Below, in pieces: positions 27,851-38,964 of a stretch of DNA of 55,000 nucleotides. A program made the translations under genes and the position numbers. Every line of letters starts with the position of its first letter. The stretch's first letter is position 1. Source of the DNA: Prorocentrum cordatum (taxonomy: Eukaryota; Sar; Dinophyceae; Prorocentrales; Prorocentraceae); NCBI GenBank assembly GCA_963575745.1, contig CAUYUJ010016146.1:85001-140000 (forward strand). The letters run 5' to 3'. The notes below the pieces were generated by a model, which saw nothing but the letters and a program-made list of their open reading frames with translations, did not search any database and had not been told where the DNA came from.

Positions 27851-29923
27851 TTACCAGGCGGCGTCAGAACTTGATGTCTGGCCGGCCCGATATGGAGCAT
27901 GTCTCTTCAGGTCATGCTTGAAGGCCTGTATACCTCCCATGACTTGTAGGGGCATTTCTCTGTCGATGCTCCCATTGGTGTGACCATCCGCAGTCATATC
28001 GCGGGTGTCGCACCACTGGATGCTGCGCACAATCCCACGCTCCATCATCTGCCGTATCCAACTGATGTGTCCTAAAATTGTACATTCAGTCGGCTTCTTC
28101 AAGTCTTTGCTTGACAAGGATTTAGAAACAGACTCAGCTGCTATGGTCAAGGTGACCTTGATGCTCAGGCCACCCAACTCAAGTATATATCTCAACTGAG
28201 TGGGCGTGAGCGGCCCTGCGTGGAGCTCGTGCAGAGTCACAATCGTGGGATAACAGTCCTCCAAATGATGGGCTGCTGCTAGTGTCTCTGCTGAATAGCT
28301 CGAGCGGACCTGCAAACGGCGAGACTTGCAGTACGCATCGATCAAGTGAACGACAGGCTCACCGGATGACGTGCTTCCACGTCGCAGCAGGCTTGCCCCG
28401 CGAATACCAGAACCCTTGACGTCGCCATCGGCGTCTCCACTCAGGCGTCGGTATCCTGAGTCGCTATGCAGGTCGACCTCGCCCGGAGGATTCATCGCCT
28501 GGTAGACAATCTTCTTTGGGCAGGCCTGTAGCTTCCCGGTGATCGCGCTCAGTCGTCGCACTTGGACGTCGGTCGGTTCTAGGACGCGCTGTAGAGAAAC
28601 AACATACACCATCAACCACACCTGGGTGATTAATGCATACGCCAGCGCACCCCTGAGGCTGACGAACATGCACGCAACCATCTCGGCTGCCTGAGCGTCA
28701 GCGTCGGCGCCGGTCAATTCAGGATGTTGCGTTGGGCGGTTGATGTTTTCATCCTGGTCCAAAGTGACACTGCCGTCCTCATCTTTGGTGCATTTCACAG
28801 CCCAGTTGGCGCACGTGTGCGCGTTGAGTTTGCACTTACCAAAAGTATCTTCAACGCACTTGACATACTTGTCAATGGTGTCCGTCGTACTGGCCGTATT
28901 GATGTCATCCACATGCTTGGCCGTGAGCAAGTTGTTGCTCGTTTCGAACCTCGTCGTAGGACGTGGGTCGGAGACCGAAACCTCTGGTGGTCCTTCTGAG
29001 CTTTAGTGAGAAAACCCGTGGTGCGTCTTTGGTGCCTGTGCCTGGTTTCAAGCACTGTAGGCAGTGCTTTGACCCATCGTAGCGCTCGAATCCTGGGAGA
29101 GTTCGGAGCACTGTGGCCATTCCAGGCGGCAGAATAAAACGCACCACAAATTCCTTTTCATCAGTAGCCTTTGCAAGTCCCTGATACGTCAGTCCCTTCA
29201 GGAAGGCCATGTTGATGTCGAGGGAAGCAATGACCCATTGCTTCGCGCGCGCTGCCGTGCTGGCGAGTAGCCTCTGGCTTGACCGTCGCGCCGTTCCCGA
29301 ACATGCTTCTACGTGGAAGGCTCCAAGGTCCATGAAGTCTCGGAGAACCAAGCGTAGTCTGATGGTACGTTCCATCTCGTCCTTCTCGTTATTCACGAAC
29401 TTCCATTTGCACGCGTATCTCGAAATCATGATGCGCGACGCATTATCGAAGCATGTCGTGAGTTCAGTGCAGAGGGCCTTCGATATTTTATCGGGATTTG
29501 CCTGATGTCAGCTTAGTGAGGAACTCGTCTTCCTTGACGACCACAGTTTGCTTTGCAACGGCGGCTACGTATACTCGCAGTCGTCACCCAGTCGGCATCT
29601 AGTACCATATGTTGTTGTTCGGACAGGACTATCATTGACATTTCTGTCGTAAAGCAGAGATCGACAGATTGCCAATTCTCATCTGAGTCCAGTCCGTAGT
29701 TGTCGTCTTCGACCATGGTGCACATTGGGACGCAGTACGCCTCCTCGTTATCGGAGTTGCGAGTGCGCCCCCACTTCGGCAGGCGCCCCCGCTGCTCATC
29801 AGCTACAGTGATCAGCACACCTTGATATGGAACAATATGTGTAGGCATGGCGAAGAGATTATCTGGTGGAGTTGCCTCCAGCAGTTTCATTCCCTCTTGC
29901 AGTGCTGCGCACCACACTTCCAT
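27851..29923 (-). pseudogene. Copia reverse transcriptase and RNase H, frameshifted
   Basis: Three pieces join on the minus strand. 29923-29513 (WCAALQEGMKLLEATPPDNL, MVLDADWVTTAS) is a linker. 29429-28905 carries the RT palm: RYACKWKFVNNEKDEMERTI, then SLDINMAFLKG (motif A) and LQCLKPGTGTKDAPRVFSLK (motif B region). 28930-27851 carries AKHVDDIN (motif C, usually YVDD), then RNase H with LHSDSGYRRLSGDAD, SSYSAETLAAAHHLEDC and WCDTRDMTADGHTNG. The RT frame breaks exactly between motif B and motif C, near 28930. The third RNase H acidic position appears as Ala (TIAAES). The copy cannot make a functional enzyme without a helper. Confidence 0.85.
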
Positions 29924-29944
29924 AACATTCGACTCGAGATCAGC

Positions 29945-31046
29945 CTATGATTCTTCGTGAGTCGTAGGAAGCCGCCCATCATCATGTGGTGGTTCGGCTT
30001 CTGAGGCTTCTCTTGTGGTTCCCTCCGGCGTCGGCGTATCTGCCAATACCTCAAATCTTGACATGTCCTGATCAAAACCTGCTTGAGGTTTAGTGCACTT
30101 CAGGCATTGAATAATTCTCATACGTGCTGATCCAGTTATATCGTGTATATTCAGAGCAGTACCTTCTGCATAATAATAATGGAATCCTGGATTCACGTCG
30201 TTGTCTCAGTGGACCAATGCGTAGCTGTCGGCATAAGTAACCAGAGGCAGCTGATGAGCACGCCTGGCTGGCCTGACTGAAACTACACTCGCAATACGAA
30301 AGAGGGTTACGATAAGGTGTTGTAACGCCAGGTGTAACTTGGGAGATAGACGGCGAGCAGTCGTCATCTGAAGCGCTCCTTTCTTGGTCGGCACATAGCC
30401 AAAGGTCAGAGCAGGTCTCCCCGCCGATAGGCTGGCTAGGAGTGTTAACACTGTGCGTGGTGCAATGTTGTCGGAGTCAATCTCTCGGGCTACCCGTGCT
30501 CCGATGTATAATGAACGTGGTGCATCGCCGTGCTGTACTTGCACATCTCGATTGCCCACTCGGATGATGACCTGACCCCTTTCCGGGATCATTGTTTACC
30601 ATTGGGAACGGGCCATTACAGCCCCCCCAGTCATCCTTCGCGGTCGCGGGGCGATGATAATCGACCAAGTCTCCTTCATCGTAATAGTGCTGACCAGTAA
30701 TAGTCGCTTTAGTGCGCGAGGCACGATCGGTCTTAGCTACTGCTGTGGCCTGTGTGATAGCTTCAATACATACCCTGCGCATCGTCTGCTCGCGAGAGTG
30801 GTCCGACGTTTCCGACGGATGGGATCTCGGCCAGGGTTCAGAACGCGTTGATCTTCGTCTTAATCGTCGTCTTGATCGTCGTCTTAAGCGTTCAGAACGC
30901 GTCCTGAGGGCCACGTTCTTAATCGTCGTCTTGTGTTTTCCTGCAAGAAGGTTAATAGTGGCGCTGCGTCTTTCGACTACGCTTGTCTTTATCCAGCCCG
31001 CGCCCTGAGCACGGTAAGCAATCCGCCTCTCAGGGGGGAGATCCAT
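29945..31046 (-). pseudogene. Copia integrase C-terminal region and integrase-RT linker, frameshifted
   Basis: 31046-30477 contains TMRRVCIEAITQATAVAKTD, then GEHYYDEG-like GQHYYDEGDLVDYHRP and DDWGGCNGPFPMV, the small beta-barrel typical of the integrase C-terminus. 30592-30206 continues in another frame with GQVIIRVGNRDVQVQHGDA and ALTFGYVPTKKGALQ. 30196-29945 follows with FHYYYAEGTALNIHDITGSA. The same order occurs in other dinoflagellate Copia polyproteins as I remember them. The run at 30845-30890 (CGTCTTAATCGTC) is a small local repeat that disrupts the region. The upstream DDE core and HHCC finger are not visible. Confidence 0.7.
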
Positions 31047-31059
31047 CTCCTCAGTAACA

Positions 31060-32590
31060 ACGCACCTGGGATCGATCGGAACATCCGTCTGACACGTAGC
31101 GCCCGCGCAACCCGAATCGTCCGACGCGCACCCTTAAGGGGCAGCGTCCGCGGGATCAACTTCTTCAGCCATCTCATCATCTTCATCTTCATCAGCTTCT
31201 TGTTGACATTATTCTTCCGATGTGTCATCAGCAGGTCCCCCTGCGTGCCAATCGCGATTGAACTGCGCCGAAAAGTGAGTTTGTATCAAATTCTCCCATG
31301 CTAGGTTTGCGCGGGCTATTTCACCAGCTGCGGCGCGGTCGTAGTCGCTCTCCGCCAGCTGCTCATCGCATGGCGCTGCATTGGGGTTGGCACAGTGACC
31401 CCGACCATCACCATGAGACCAAACCCACGGCGCCCTTCTAACATTCGGGCTTCTTGATGGGCGCCCCACGGGGCAGCCAAGCCCATGGTCAGCGTTTTCG
31501 GGGCATGAGCAACAGACGTTTCTGAAACTTCCGTTCCTCGATGATGGCCCTCTCTTGAGGTTGCGCGTGGCCATCTTATCTTGTGATTTAACAGGTCCTG
31601 CCCCTGTCGAGCGCAGGATCTTGCCTCTCTCATCTCGCTTGACCCTGCGAAGAGAATACCTGTGCCGGATCTGGCGCCCATTCCAACCCTGATCCAGCCA
31701 GTATTACATCTGACCTGGGAGTATGTATTGACGAGCCAATTCAGCTTCCGTGTGACCTGGAAGGCGCTGCATTCTACCTTCTGGATATCCTTCTTCTCGC
31801 GGTTGATCATCTCGAGGCGGGCGCCCCTGCGGGCGCCCCCTCCCCAGGAGAGCGACAACTCCATTAGCCTGCCATGGCGGTGCCTTTGGGCCCCCCGCGC
31901 CAGGAGGATCAGGGCGCCGACGACCGCAAGAGCGAGCACCACTGGAGCGGGCGCGCGCACGATCTGGCGCGCGACTGAGAACCCGACCGCGACGTATCAC
32001 GCGGTCACTGTCTTCCCATTATTCGTCCTAGTCGTCGTCGCGATAATTCTTCTTCCTCCAGACTGGGCGGCTCGTCGATCGCTTCTGGCGGCACATGGAC
32101 CGATCTGACACAACAACAGTGTATTGAAATTCTTCAGCATGACCAAGCTCACATTGAATACGCCCAAATAGATCACCAGCGTCTCGCGGGTTCCCCCGCA
32201 GGGGATCATCATCGATTAATTGCATGGCTGTCGGAATTCCAATCACCCGAGGATAGAGCATCGCCTGTATTTCTTCGTCTGTCGCAGGAAAGGGGGATTC
32301 TGAATCCGAGGGTGCCCCCGCCATGCCAAAATCTCCTTCAGCGGGCATGTGAAAGTTCTCGACCAAACTCAAATCTGCAAGTTGCCCCGCGATGGGTATA
32401 CCCAGCCATTCTGCCAAATCGATGTCGTCGTGGCCAGCGAACACCTCCTCGACCAGCTCGTCGGTATAATTCCCGAGGGTTATACCGGCGCTGAGATATC
32501 CGGCAGCCATGAAATTAACGATTGTGGTTAAGCTATCGGCGGGGTCAGCTAAAAGTGACTCCCAATCAACATACTGCATGTCGGAGTCTG
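31060..32590 (-). pseudogene. Copia internal region, degraded polyprotein
   Basis: 32579-32028 is open and acidic (WESLLADPADSLTTIVNFMA, SDSESPFPATDEEIQAML). 31960-31316 is open and basic, with KKDIQKVECSAFQVTRKLNW. Neither shows the protease DTG or the integrase DDE residues. By position these should be the protease and integrase N-terminal regions, so this part is either much diverged or deleted and rearranged. Confidence 0.45.
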
Positions 32591-32639
32591 TTTGAGCCAG
32601 ATGTATTGACGGACCCCTGCCTCTCCCATCACCTCGAAG

Positions 32640-33696
32640 GCATTCCCGCCAGAAATGTTGTGCACTGTGGCATATGACGCATCCATAGTTTTACCGGTGG
32701 CATCCTTTGGGTTCCCCCGTCGTCCGCTACCTTTGCCTGATGCATGCCTGCGGCTTCTGCCAGCACCAAAGAACAGTTCCTCATACTGAGGTCCAGTAAT
32801 ATGCTAAGAATGCTGATTTTCCTCTACCATGCAATCGCCGATGCTTATCTTTACCTTTACTTCGGCCCTTGCCTTTTCCTTTGAGTGCTCGGCGTACGAC
32901 ACGCCTTACCTTTCGGACCGGTTTCTTCATGAATCTCCGCCAGCGACGCTCGTGTTCTTGATACCCTAAAAAACAATTGAGCTCGTTGCTCTTCAGTGAG
33001 GTATGTAGGCATATCAGAGCAATCAAGGCCGGTAGCTTCGCCATCTGAAGACGCATCTGTATCAGTACCGGAGTCGAAGTCTGACTCGGCGGGTTGCCCC
33101 GCTGAGCGCACTAGGGCCACGGCTTGCATGGGGGCGACCGCGTCGGGCGGCCCCCTAGGCCTGGCCCAGGAGTCTTCCGACCCCGAGGCCGTTCTATCAT
33201 TCTGAGCAAGCAGTGTAGTGGTCTCAGTTGGTTGTGGATCGTCATTCTGAATAGAATCACTGTTAGGATTGGAAATGGGGATGTTGAGGCCAGCTGCTTC
33301 AGCTTCGCAGTGGGCCATCTGAAACCGTGTTAACGTCTGGTCGATACGTTCGCCCGCATGGACTCGGAAATCAATGAGAGCCGTGCCAGAGTTGAGTTGG
33401 CGCTCATCTTCTAAATTCTCGAACTCCGTGCTTAAGAGGAACATGATGTAGATGGCGCCGTCGGTGTGGCGGCCATCTATGTTGACGCCGAAATTAATAA
33501 CTGCTGAAGGGACTCTCATGGCTATGGTCCGTACGAGACCTCCCAAACCTCGCTGCAGAGCTGCAGCCTGCTGGGAGGGCGTCATATTGCCTGTGGTCAC
33601 ATTGATCCAGGCATGTACTTCACGGACAAATTCGCCAAAAGGTACTTGACCGGCTGGGTCCCAATGAGGGTCAGTATCTCGTGTCGTCTCCGCCAC
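32640..33696 (-). pseudogene. Copia Gag with CCHC zinc knuckle, start and frame damaged
   Basis: The capsid-like part (VPFGEFVREVHAWINVTTGN, SQQAAALQRGLGGLVRTIAM, GTALIDFRVHAGERIDQTLT) is intact from 33696 to about 32990. Its expected first codon reads GTG rather than ATG. After a frame change the basic tail (RRWRRFMKKPVRKVRRVV, KGKGKGRSKGKDK) continues, interrupted by stops, to a perfect CX2CX4HX4C knuckle (CVICHSAQHFWREC) at 32640-32681. Gag would package the element RNA. The arrangement capsid, basic tail, knuckle is the standard one for dinoflagellate Copia Gag. Confidence 0.82.
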
Positions 33697-34119
33697 GCAT
33701 ATGTCCTACCGCACACCCGATAACGACCCACGCGAGCCCAAAAATAGTAACACCAATCTAACGGCCTCGTAAGTCGTAGTCGGATGTAATCGGTTGGGGC
33801 TTCCGTTGTGTAGTCGTAAGTCTGCGTGGGGTCGGAGGCGGCAATACTTCGCATCGCATGTTTCCATGCATTATATCTCCGAAGAAATTTCCAATTGGAG
33901 TAGGTGGGCGAATTTCAGGAGTGTAGAAGCGCAAGGAGGTGGGATGTAAGTAACAGACCTCCACTTGAACAGAGGTATCGCTGCAAGTGTCCTTGCGGTA
34001 CTGCGTAGCTATGTACATTCCTCAGCGCAAACCCACTGCACCCGGATGTTCCACCATGTCCGTAGTCCACCAGATAATACAGTGGATGGTGGGGAGTAAA
34101 GCAAAAGCTGACCACCATA

Positions 34120-34136
34120 GGCCAGCTCCGCTACCA
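34120..34136 (-). other. Primer-binding site, initiator-Met tRNA type
   Basis: Minus-strand TGGTAGCGGAGC begins directly at the inner end of the 5' LTR. It matches the complement of the 3' end of eukaryotic initiator tRNA-Met (TGGTAGCAGAG) with one mismatch, and so primes minus-strand cDNA. Confidence 0.75.
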
Positions 34137-34382
34137 AGTTTGAAGGGGGCTGGGAGGCCCAGCCAGCAGCTTCGCCTTAGGCGAAGCCAAATTCCAGCTG
34201 TGTTGTACCGTAGTAACGATAGTCCCAGTAGGAGAGGATGTGCCATCTTAAGCACTAGGAAGATCCTTTTGGCCTCGATAGCGATTGTGTGCCTCGCAGT
34301 GAGGCACGGTCATATTTGGGCGGACGCGGCCGCGGGCGCACGCTCGCTTCCACTCCTTACGTCCCTCAGCTCGCTTTAGAGA
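34137..34382 (-). repeat. 5' LTR
   Basis: Direct repeat of 27424-27690; it holds the element promoter in this orientation. Its ends read TCT...ACT rather than the usual TG...CA, but the primer-binding site and CACTC duplication fix the borders. Confidence 0.92.
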
Positions 34383-34399
34383 CACTCGCGCGGTGGAGT

Positions 34400-35290
34400 T
34401 TCAAGGGCCCCAAGAGGGCCCAAAGAAAAGAGAATGGGTTCTGCCGGGGACAGGGCGACGGCGGGGGTAGAGGACCCGCAGACGACGAGCCATGAAAAAC
34501 CAAAAGAAAAGGTTCCGAGCTCTAGAACATAGCTGTGCAAGACAAACCCCACCAGCCCTTTGGGCTCGGTGGAGGGTCCAAGATGGCTCGAAGATGGCCA
34601 CAGATAGCCCAAGATGACCCCCAAGACGGCACAAGAAAGCCCAAGAAAGCTCTCGCACGACGCTCAGCAGCGCGATGCCTGTGTCGTGGCTGCCGCAAAG
34701 AAGAAAAAAATCAAAGCCGCCGCCGCCCAGCTGGCAGCGACGAGGCGTCTCGCGAGCACGAGAGGCCCGCGAAAATCGAACAGTACATGCTGGCCGCGCG
34801 GCCCGCCGCTGGCGCTACACCACGATAGCTCCAGATAGCCTCCCACATGCCTCCAAGAGACTCCAGGCCACCCCAAGAAGGCACGAAGTGGCCACGGAGC
34901 CTCCCATGGACCTCCCGGGGTGCCAACATCATTCCAGAGCCTACAGACACATATTTTGTTACTTGTCTTCTCACCTTTTCACTTCCGATGGGCCCTTGAG
35001 GTCTCAAGGTAGCTACAAGATCGCCCAAGAGAGCCGCAAGGGGGACCCAAGACGGCCCCAAAAGCGCCCAAGAGCGCCGCAAGATGGTCCCAAGAGGCCA
35101 TGTTTCGGCCTCCGACGAAGGGGCGAACTTAAGAAGCCCTCCTTCTTTGATCGATGGCCCCCGAGATGCTCCAACGGCGCCCCAAACGCCCCCAAGAGGG
35201 AGGGGCCCAAGAGGGGGGCCCAAGTGGACCCGAAGGGGGCCCCAAGAGATCCCGCTTCCAAAATAGCCCAAGAGGGGCACTTCAAATTGA
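34400..35290 (+). repeat. Dispersed CCCAAGAGGCCC-type repeat, locus 3
   Basis: CCAAGATGGC and GGCCCCAAGAG units appear at 34408-34430, 34565-34650 and 34820-35290, around a GC-rich insert at 34655-34815. The region 34546-34600 matches the CCCACCAGCCCTTT / GTCCAAGATGGC block near 3596-3695. No gene is seen. Confidence 0.8.
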
Positions 35291-35860
35291 AAAACACCAT
35301 AGGCGATGGACGGGGGGTCAACAGTGAGAGTCTACCAACAACGAGAGAACAGCAACAACAAGTTTAAAGCTGCTCGCTCTACGTTGCTCGCATGTCACTG
35401 AGCATGTACGCCCCCTACCCGCGAATCCCGCCCTCGTCGTTCATGAACGAACCCCTCTTTAGGGGGCATATTTCTCATGTCAATTCCTGGGTCAACCTCG
35501 GCAGGGTTACAGTCGGACCTGGGGCAGAAAAACACCCTTCAACAGCACGAGGTCCTCGGCCAGCCAAACTGAGGAATACTCGAGGGTGCCCTCGCCCAGG
35601 CCGCACAAGAACATCCAACAAGCACGAAGGACAGTAGGGTACTCTGGATCGCTTAATCATCGCCCCCCCCTTGGAGTGCCCAGGGGGGTTGGCCGCGGCG
35701 CGTCCACGGTGATGCCAGGGGGCGCCAGGGCGCCGGGGTGGTGCCGGGGGATTGGCCGCGCCGCGTTTTCACGTTTGTCCCCCCCCGGTTGATTAAGAAG
35801 AAGTTCGGGGTACCCTCCCCGAACCGACCTCGACCTGGTACCTCGGTCCGACTGTACACA
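35291..35860. other. Spacer without a recognisable gene
   Basis: No domain-bearing frame and no clear tandem repeat. 35690-35800 contains two loose copies of GGGGGNTTGGCCGCG(G/C)CGCG. Confidence 0.5.
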
Positions 35861-35864
35861 CAGC

Positions 35865-36105
35865 CCGGTCGGGCGGGCGGCACCTCACCGGACCAGATCG
35901 GGCGGGTCGGGCGGGCGGACCCAAGCGGGCGGGAACGGGCGGGCGGGACGCCAGAGCGGGCGGACCCTACTTGGGCGGGCCCGTGGGGGGGGACCTGGAA
36001 GCGGGCAGGTCGGGGTCGGGCGGGCTGACCGTGACGGGCGGGTCGGGCGGGGGGACCCTGACAGGCGGGAGAGCCCCAACGGGCGGGTCGTGCGGGCGCA
36101 ACACC
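35865..36105 (+). repeat. GGGCGGGTC/GGGCGGGCGG G-rich repeat
   Basis: About 240 bases dense in GGGCGGGCGG and CGGGTCGGGCGGG units, with many runs of three or more G on the plus strand spaced by one to a few bases. It could form G-quadruplexes. Open frames are artefacts. Confidence 0.85.
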
Positions 36106-36149
36106 GAAGCGCGATTCCCGAGACGGCAATGCAGTAGTAATCTGTCAAA

Positions 36150-36290
36150 GTCCTAGGCGAGAACACAATCCCTGAGTCGCGAGGGCGTGACCCCGGGGAA
36201 GTCCCAAGCGAGAGCACGATTCCTGAGCAGCGAGGGCGCAATTTCTGAATAGATTTCGAGGAAGTCCTAGGCGAGAGCGCAATGATTTCG
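36150..36290. repeat. About 50-60 bp tandem repeat, three copies
   Basis: AAGTCC(T/C)(A)(G/A)GCGAGA starts at 36149, 36199 and 36263, each followed by CGCAAT or CACAATCCCTGAG-like sequence. Confidence 0.75.
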
Positions 36291-36470
36291 AAAACTGCAC
36301 CCAACTATCGAGCGATAGCGCCATTCCTGAATGAATTGCGAAGACGACTTCTGATGCGCGAGCCCTTATTGTTGTGGCTGGGGGCCGAGTGACACTGTCT
36401 GAGCCTCAAGACTTACCCATATCAACAAAAAACTTCATAAGCAGAATTGGTGGGTCAAAAACCAGCGCGG

Positions 36471-36536
36471 CCGTCGACCACGACGACGACGACGACAACG
36501 ACGACGACGACGACGAAGACCTCAACGACGCCCTCA

Positions 36537-36572
<36 letters not shown>

Positions 36573-36600
36573 TCAACGTCGATGCCGCCGCCACCGCCGA
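36471..36600. repeat. GAC trinucleotide microsatellite
   Basis: GACGACGAC with AAC and CTC interruptions, about 125 bases. The poly-Asp frame (plus) has no other gene features. Confidence 0.93.
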
Positions 36601-36604
36601 GGGA

Positions 36605-37640
36605 CAGCAGCTCCTGGGTGCTGATCGCTGGGGGCCGGGCCCGCCCGAAGTTGTGCGGGATCAGGGTGTAGAACTCGGAAGACAGGACCTGCCCGCGACG
36701 AGACAGGAGCCCGCTCGAAATTATTCGCGGCAACGCCCGTGACCGGACCCGCCCACCCCCCCTTCCATACCCCCTGGGCACACCACGATTGGCGCTGGCG
36801 CCATCCAGGAACGAGCCACCTGAGCATTCCCAAACGACGCCAGCTCGAATCGTGACGTGACTGGGCCTCCTTCCCCCTCCCTTCGACGAACTGTCACGCC
36901 CGTTATCACCAGAGCGTGACAAAACTGGCTCGAGGGCGACAAAGATGCCGCCGAGAGCCTGAACCCCGTGCCCCTTTGCGCAAGAGCAGCCCGCATCGCA
37001 TCGCACAATCGGATCGGATCGAGACGTGCAGCGAGGCGTGCGGCACCGGCACGGAAACGAAGTCTGATCGACAAGGGTGGCGCAAGGATGCACTACAGCG
37101 CCGTGCGAGCCTCGGGCCGCATCAGAGCCTCAGAGCATCGAGCTCGAGTCGGATCGAGCTAGGCACGATCGAAATCGCATCGAGCGAGGAGTCGAAAGGA
37201 GCCCCGCCGCTCGGTGGCCGAAGGGGGGCGTTCGCTGGCCCATCGGGCCCGAGGCGTGCCGAGACCTCTGCTCGCGCGCGCGGGGGGCCGCCCCTGGGGC
37301 TCCCCGGAGGAAAAGAAAATATACCCCGGCAAGGTTCCGGCAGGGTCCCGGGGGCGGTCTCCCAAACACCTCCCGGGGGCGGTCTCCCAGACACCCCAAA
37401 GAGCGCTCCAGAGCAGCGCCCCCCGAGGGGAGCCAAGCGGAGCTTGAAGGGGGCACTCCAGTCGAGACCGATGGGAAGCAAGCAAGCCAGCAAGCAAGCA
37501 AGCAAGAAGCCACGCGCCCAGACGGCGCATCTGCAAGAAGCAGCTACACAGACATCAAAAACGTCCAGGCGCGGCAAGCAGAACCAAGCGCAAGACAGCC
37601 CCAAGAGCGGCGCCGAAAACCAAACTTCATGAAGTGTCCG
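36605..37640. other. GC-rich spacer with a dispersed repeat fragment
   Basis: 37085-37185 (GGATGCAC, CGCCGTGCGAGCCTCGGGCC, then CGAAATCGCAT) is matched by 44793-44885. 37345-37395 holds two copies of CCCGGGGGCGGTCTCCCA. 37484-37510 is an AAGC microsatellite. Long frames on both strands are composition artefacts. Confidence 0.55.
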
Positions 37641-37812
37641 TTGGCTGTTGTGCCCCCGAGACCACCAGCAGACCCCAACAGGCCCCCAAGATGCCCCTGG
37701 AGGCGCAAAAGAAACCCCCCAAGAAGTCCTAAGAGGCCCCAAAGGCACCTGGAGGTCCCAGAAGTATCGCCAAGAGAACCCCCAAGAAATCCAAGGAAGC
37801 CTCCCATAGAGG
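37640..37812 (+). repeat. Dispersed CCCCAAGA-type repeat, locus 4
   Basis: CCAACAGGCCCCCAAGATGC and CCCAAGAGGCCC-like units, a short member of the same dispersed family. Confidence 0.7.
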
Positions 37813-37881
37813 TGTCTTGTCACAGAGTCTTGTCCACAACACAGTTCGGCCCCAAGAACGCCGGAAGAAGTCATCAAGAAG

Positions 37882-37991
37882 CCTCCTCCTCCTCCTCCTC
37901 CTCCTCCTCCTCCTCCTCCTCCTCCTCCTCCTCCTCCCTCCTCCTCCTCCTCCTCCTCCTCCTCCTCCTCCTCCTCCTCCTCCTCCTCCTC
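37882..37991. repeat. CCT trinucleotide microsatellite
   Basis: About 110 bases of CCT repeats with one CTCC interruption near 37936. Confidence 0.97.
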
Positions 37992-38062
37992 GCTCGCCAC
38001 AAGCACACCAGCATATAGCACCAGTGCTACAACATGGGCCGGCGGAATGAGCGAAGCGATTG

Positions 38063-38190
38063 AATTCGGCGGGCCCCCTGCGGGCCCTGGGATAGATGAT
38101 GAGATGGAGGATGTGACGGAAGAGAGGGAGAAGCATGCGTAAAGGATGCTACGAGCGGTTTCGCACATTCCGCCAGCCCAAAAAGGCCCG
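38063..38190. repeat. Dispersed duplicate, copy 1
   Basis: The segment from ATTCGGCGGGCCCCCTGCGG through GATGATGAGATG, GGAGGATG, AGCATGCGTA, GAGCGG and CCGCCAGCC is repeated with divergence at 38797-38930. Confidence 0.8.
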
Positions 38191-38796
38191 AAGAGGGCAG
38201 CCGTACCTCCGTTCTGAAGGGGCCCTGGGACACACAGATATAAATAGGCACAAATAACAGGATTCCCCATATTTTCCTATATTTTCTGGGTTCTCGTCGT
38301 CCCCCACATCCCACATGTTCCAATATTTTCCGGGGAGTCGACGATTAATTGTGTCTGTGTGTTTTTTCTCCTCCTGGCATCCTCCTTTTGACACGTGAAA
38401 ATACATATGATCTGCGCTCTCGGGCTCCTGGCGCATGTGAAAGCACGACTGGCCCGCGCCCCGAGGGCTACGAAAAAATCCTTTCGGCGCGCCCCTCACT
38501 CATGTCCTGTCCAACATTACCCCAGAGCGCGTAAAAAGATAAGCAATTTGTCCTCGCCAAGCAGCGAACACATCAATTCGGCACACCGCTCACGCATGTT
38601 GCTGTCTCATGTCCCCCTGGGACACCCAAGAGGCCGTCCGACCACCCACGGGACGCCAACATGGCCCCACGAAACACTTCGACGATTGGTACCGACCCTC
38701 GCCGAGGCAGTATCCGTGGTAACACCCAATGATTGCAAAATCTGTACGCAAACTTCCCCCTGGGGGGCCCGCCATGACTCCAGCTCTGCGGGCTCA
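38191..38796. other. Spacer between the two duplicate copies
   Basis: No recognisable gene. 38270-38335 has three loose copies of ATATTTTCC and ACATGTTCC. The short frames have no domain. Confidence 0.5.
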
Positions 38797-38930
38797 ATTC
38801 GGCGGGCCCCCTGCGGGCCCTCGCCGTGTTGAACTTCGAGAAAAGATGATGAGATGAAGGTGGAATGGAGGATGCTGAGGAGCATGCGTACAGGAATTGC
38901 TGAGAGCGGCCTCGCGCGTACCGCCAGCCT
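38797..38930. repeat. Dispersed duplicate, copy 2
   Basis: The second copy of the 38063-38190 segment, in the same orientation, with GATGATGAGATGAAGGTGGA replacing the first-copy middle. Confidence 0.8.
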
Positions 38931-38964
38931 CAAGATGGCCGATGTTGTTCCCCATATCCTACTC

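Larger units (their letters stand above)
27424..34382 (-). mobile_element. Copia-type LTR retrotransposon, structurally complete but coding-dead
   Basis: Two direct LTRs (27424-27690 and 34137-34382) enclose Gag, integrase remnants, RT and RNase H, in that order on the minus strand. A primer-binding site abuts the right LTR, and CACTC occurs immediately outside both LTRs (27419-27423 and 34383-34387) as a 5-bp target duplication. The LTRs differ by several substitutions and an insertion (GGCCGGCCGCTTGCGCC near 27612), and the ORFs are frameshifted, so the copy is old. The integrase catalytic core is not recognisable. Confidence 0.9.

Noticed and set aside
36916-38270. Long frames on both strands around 37-38 kb
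   Set aside because: They include the CCT microsatellite and the CCCAAGA repeat, and opposite strands are equally open.
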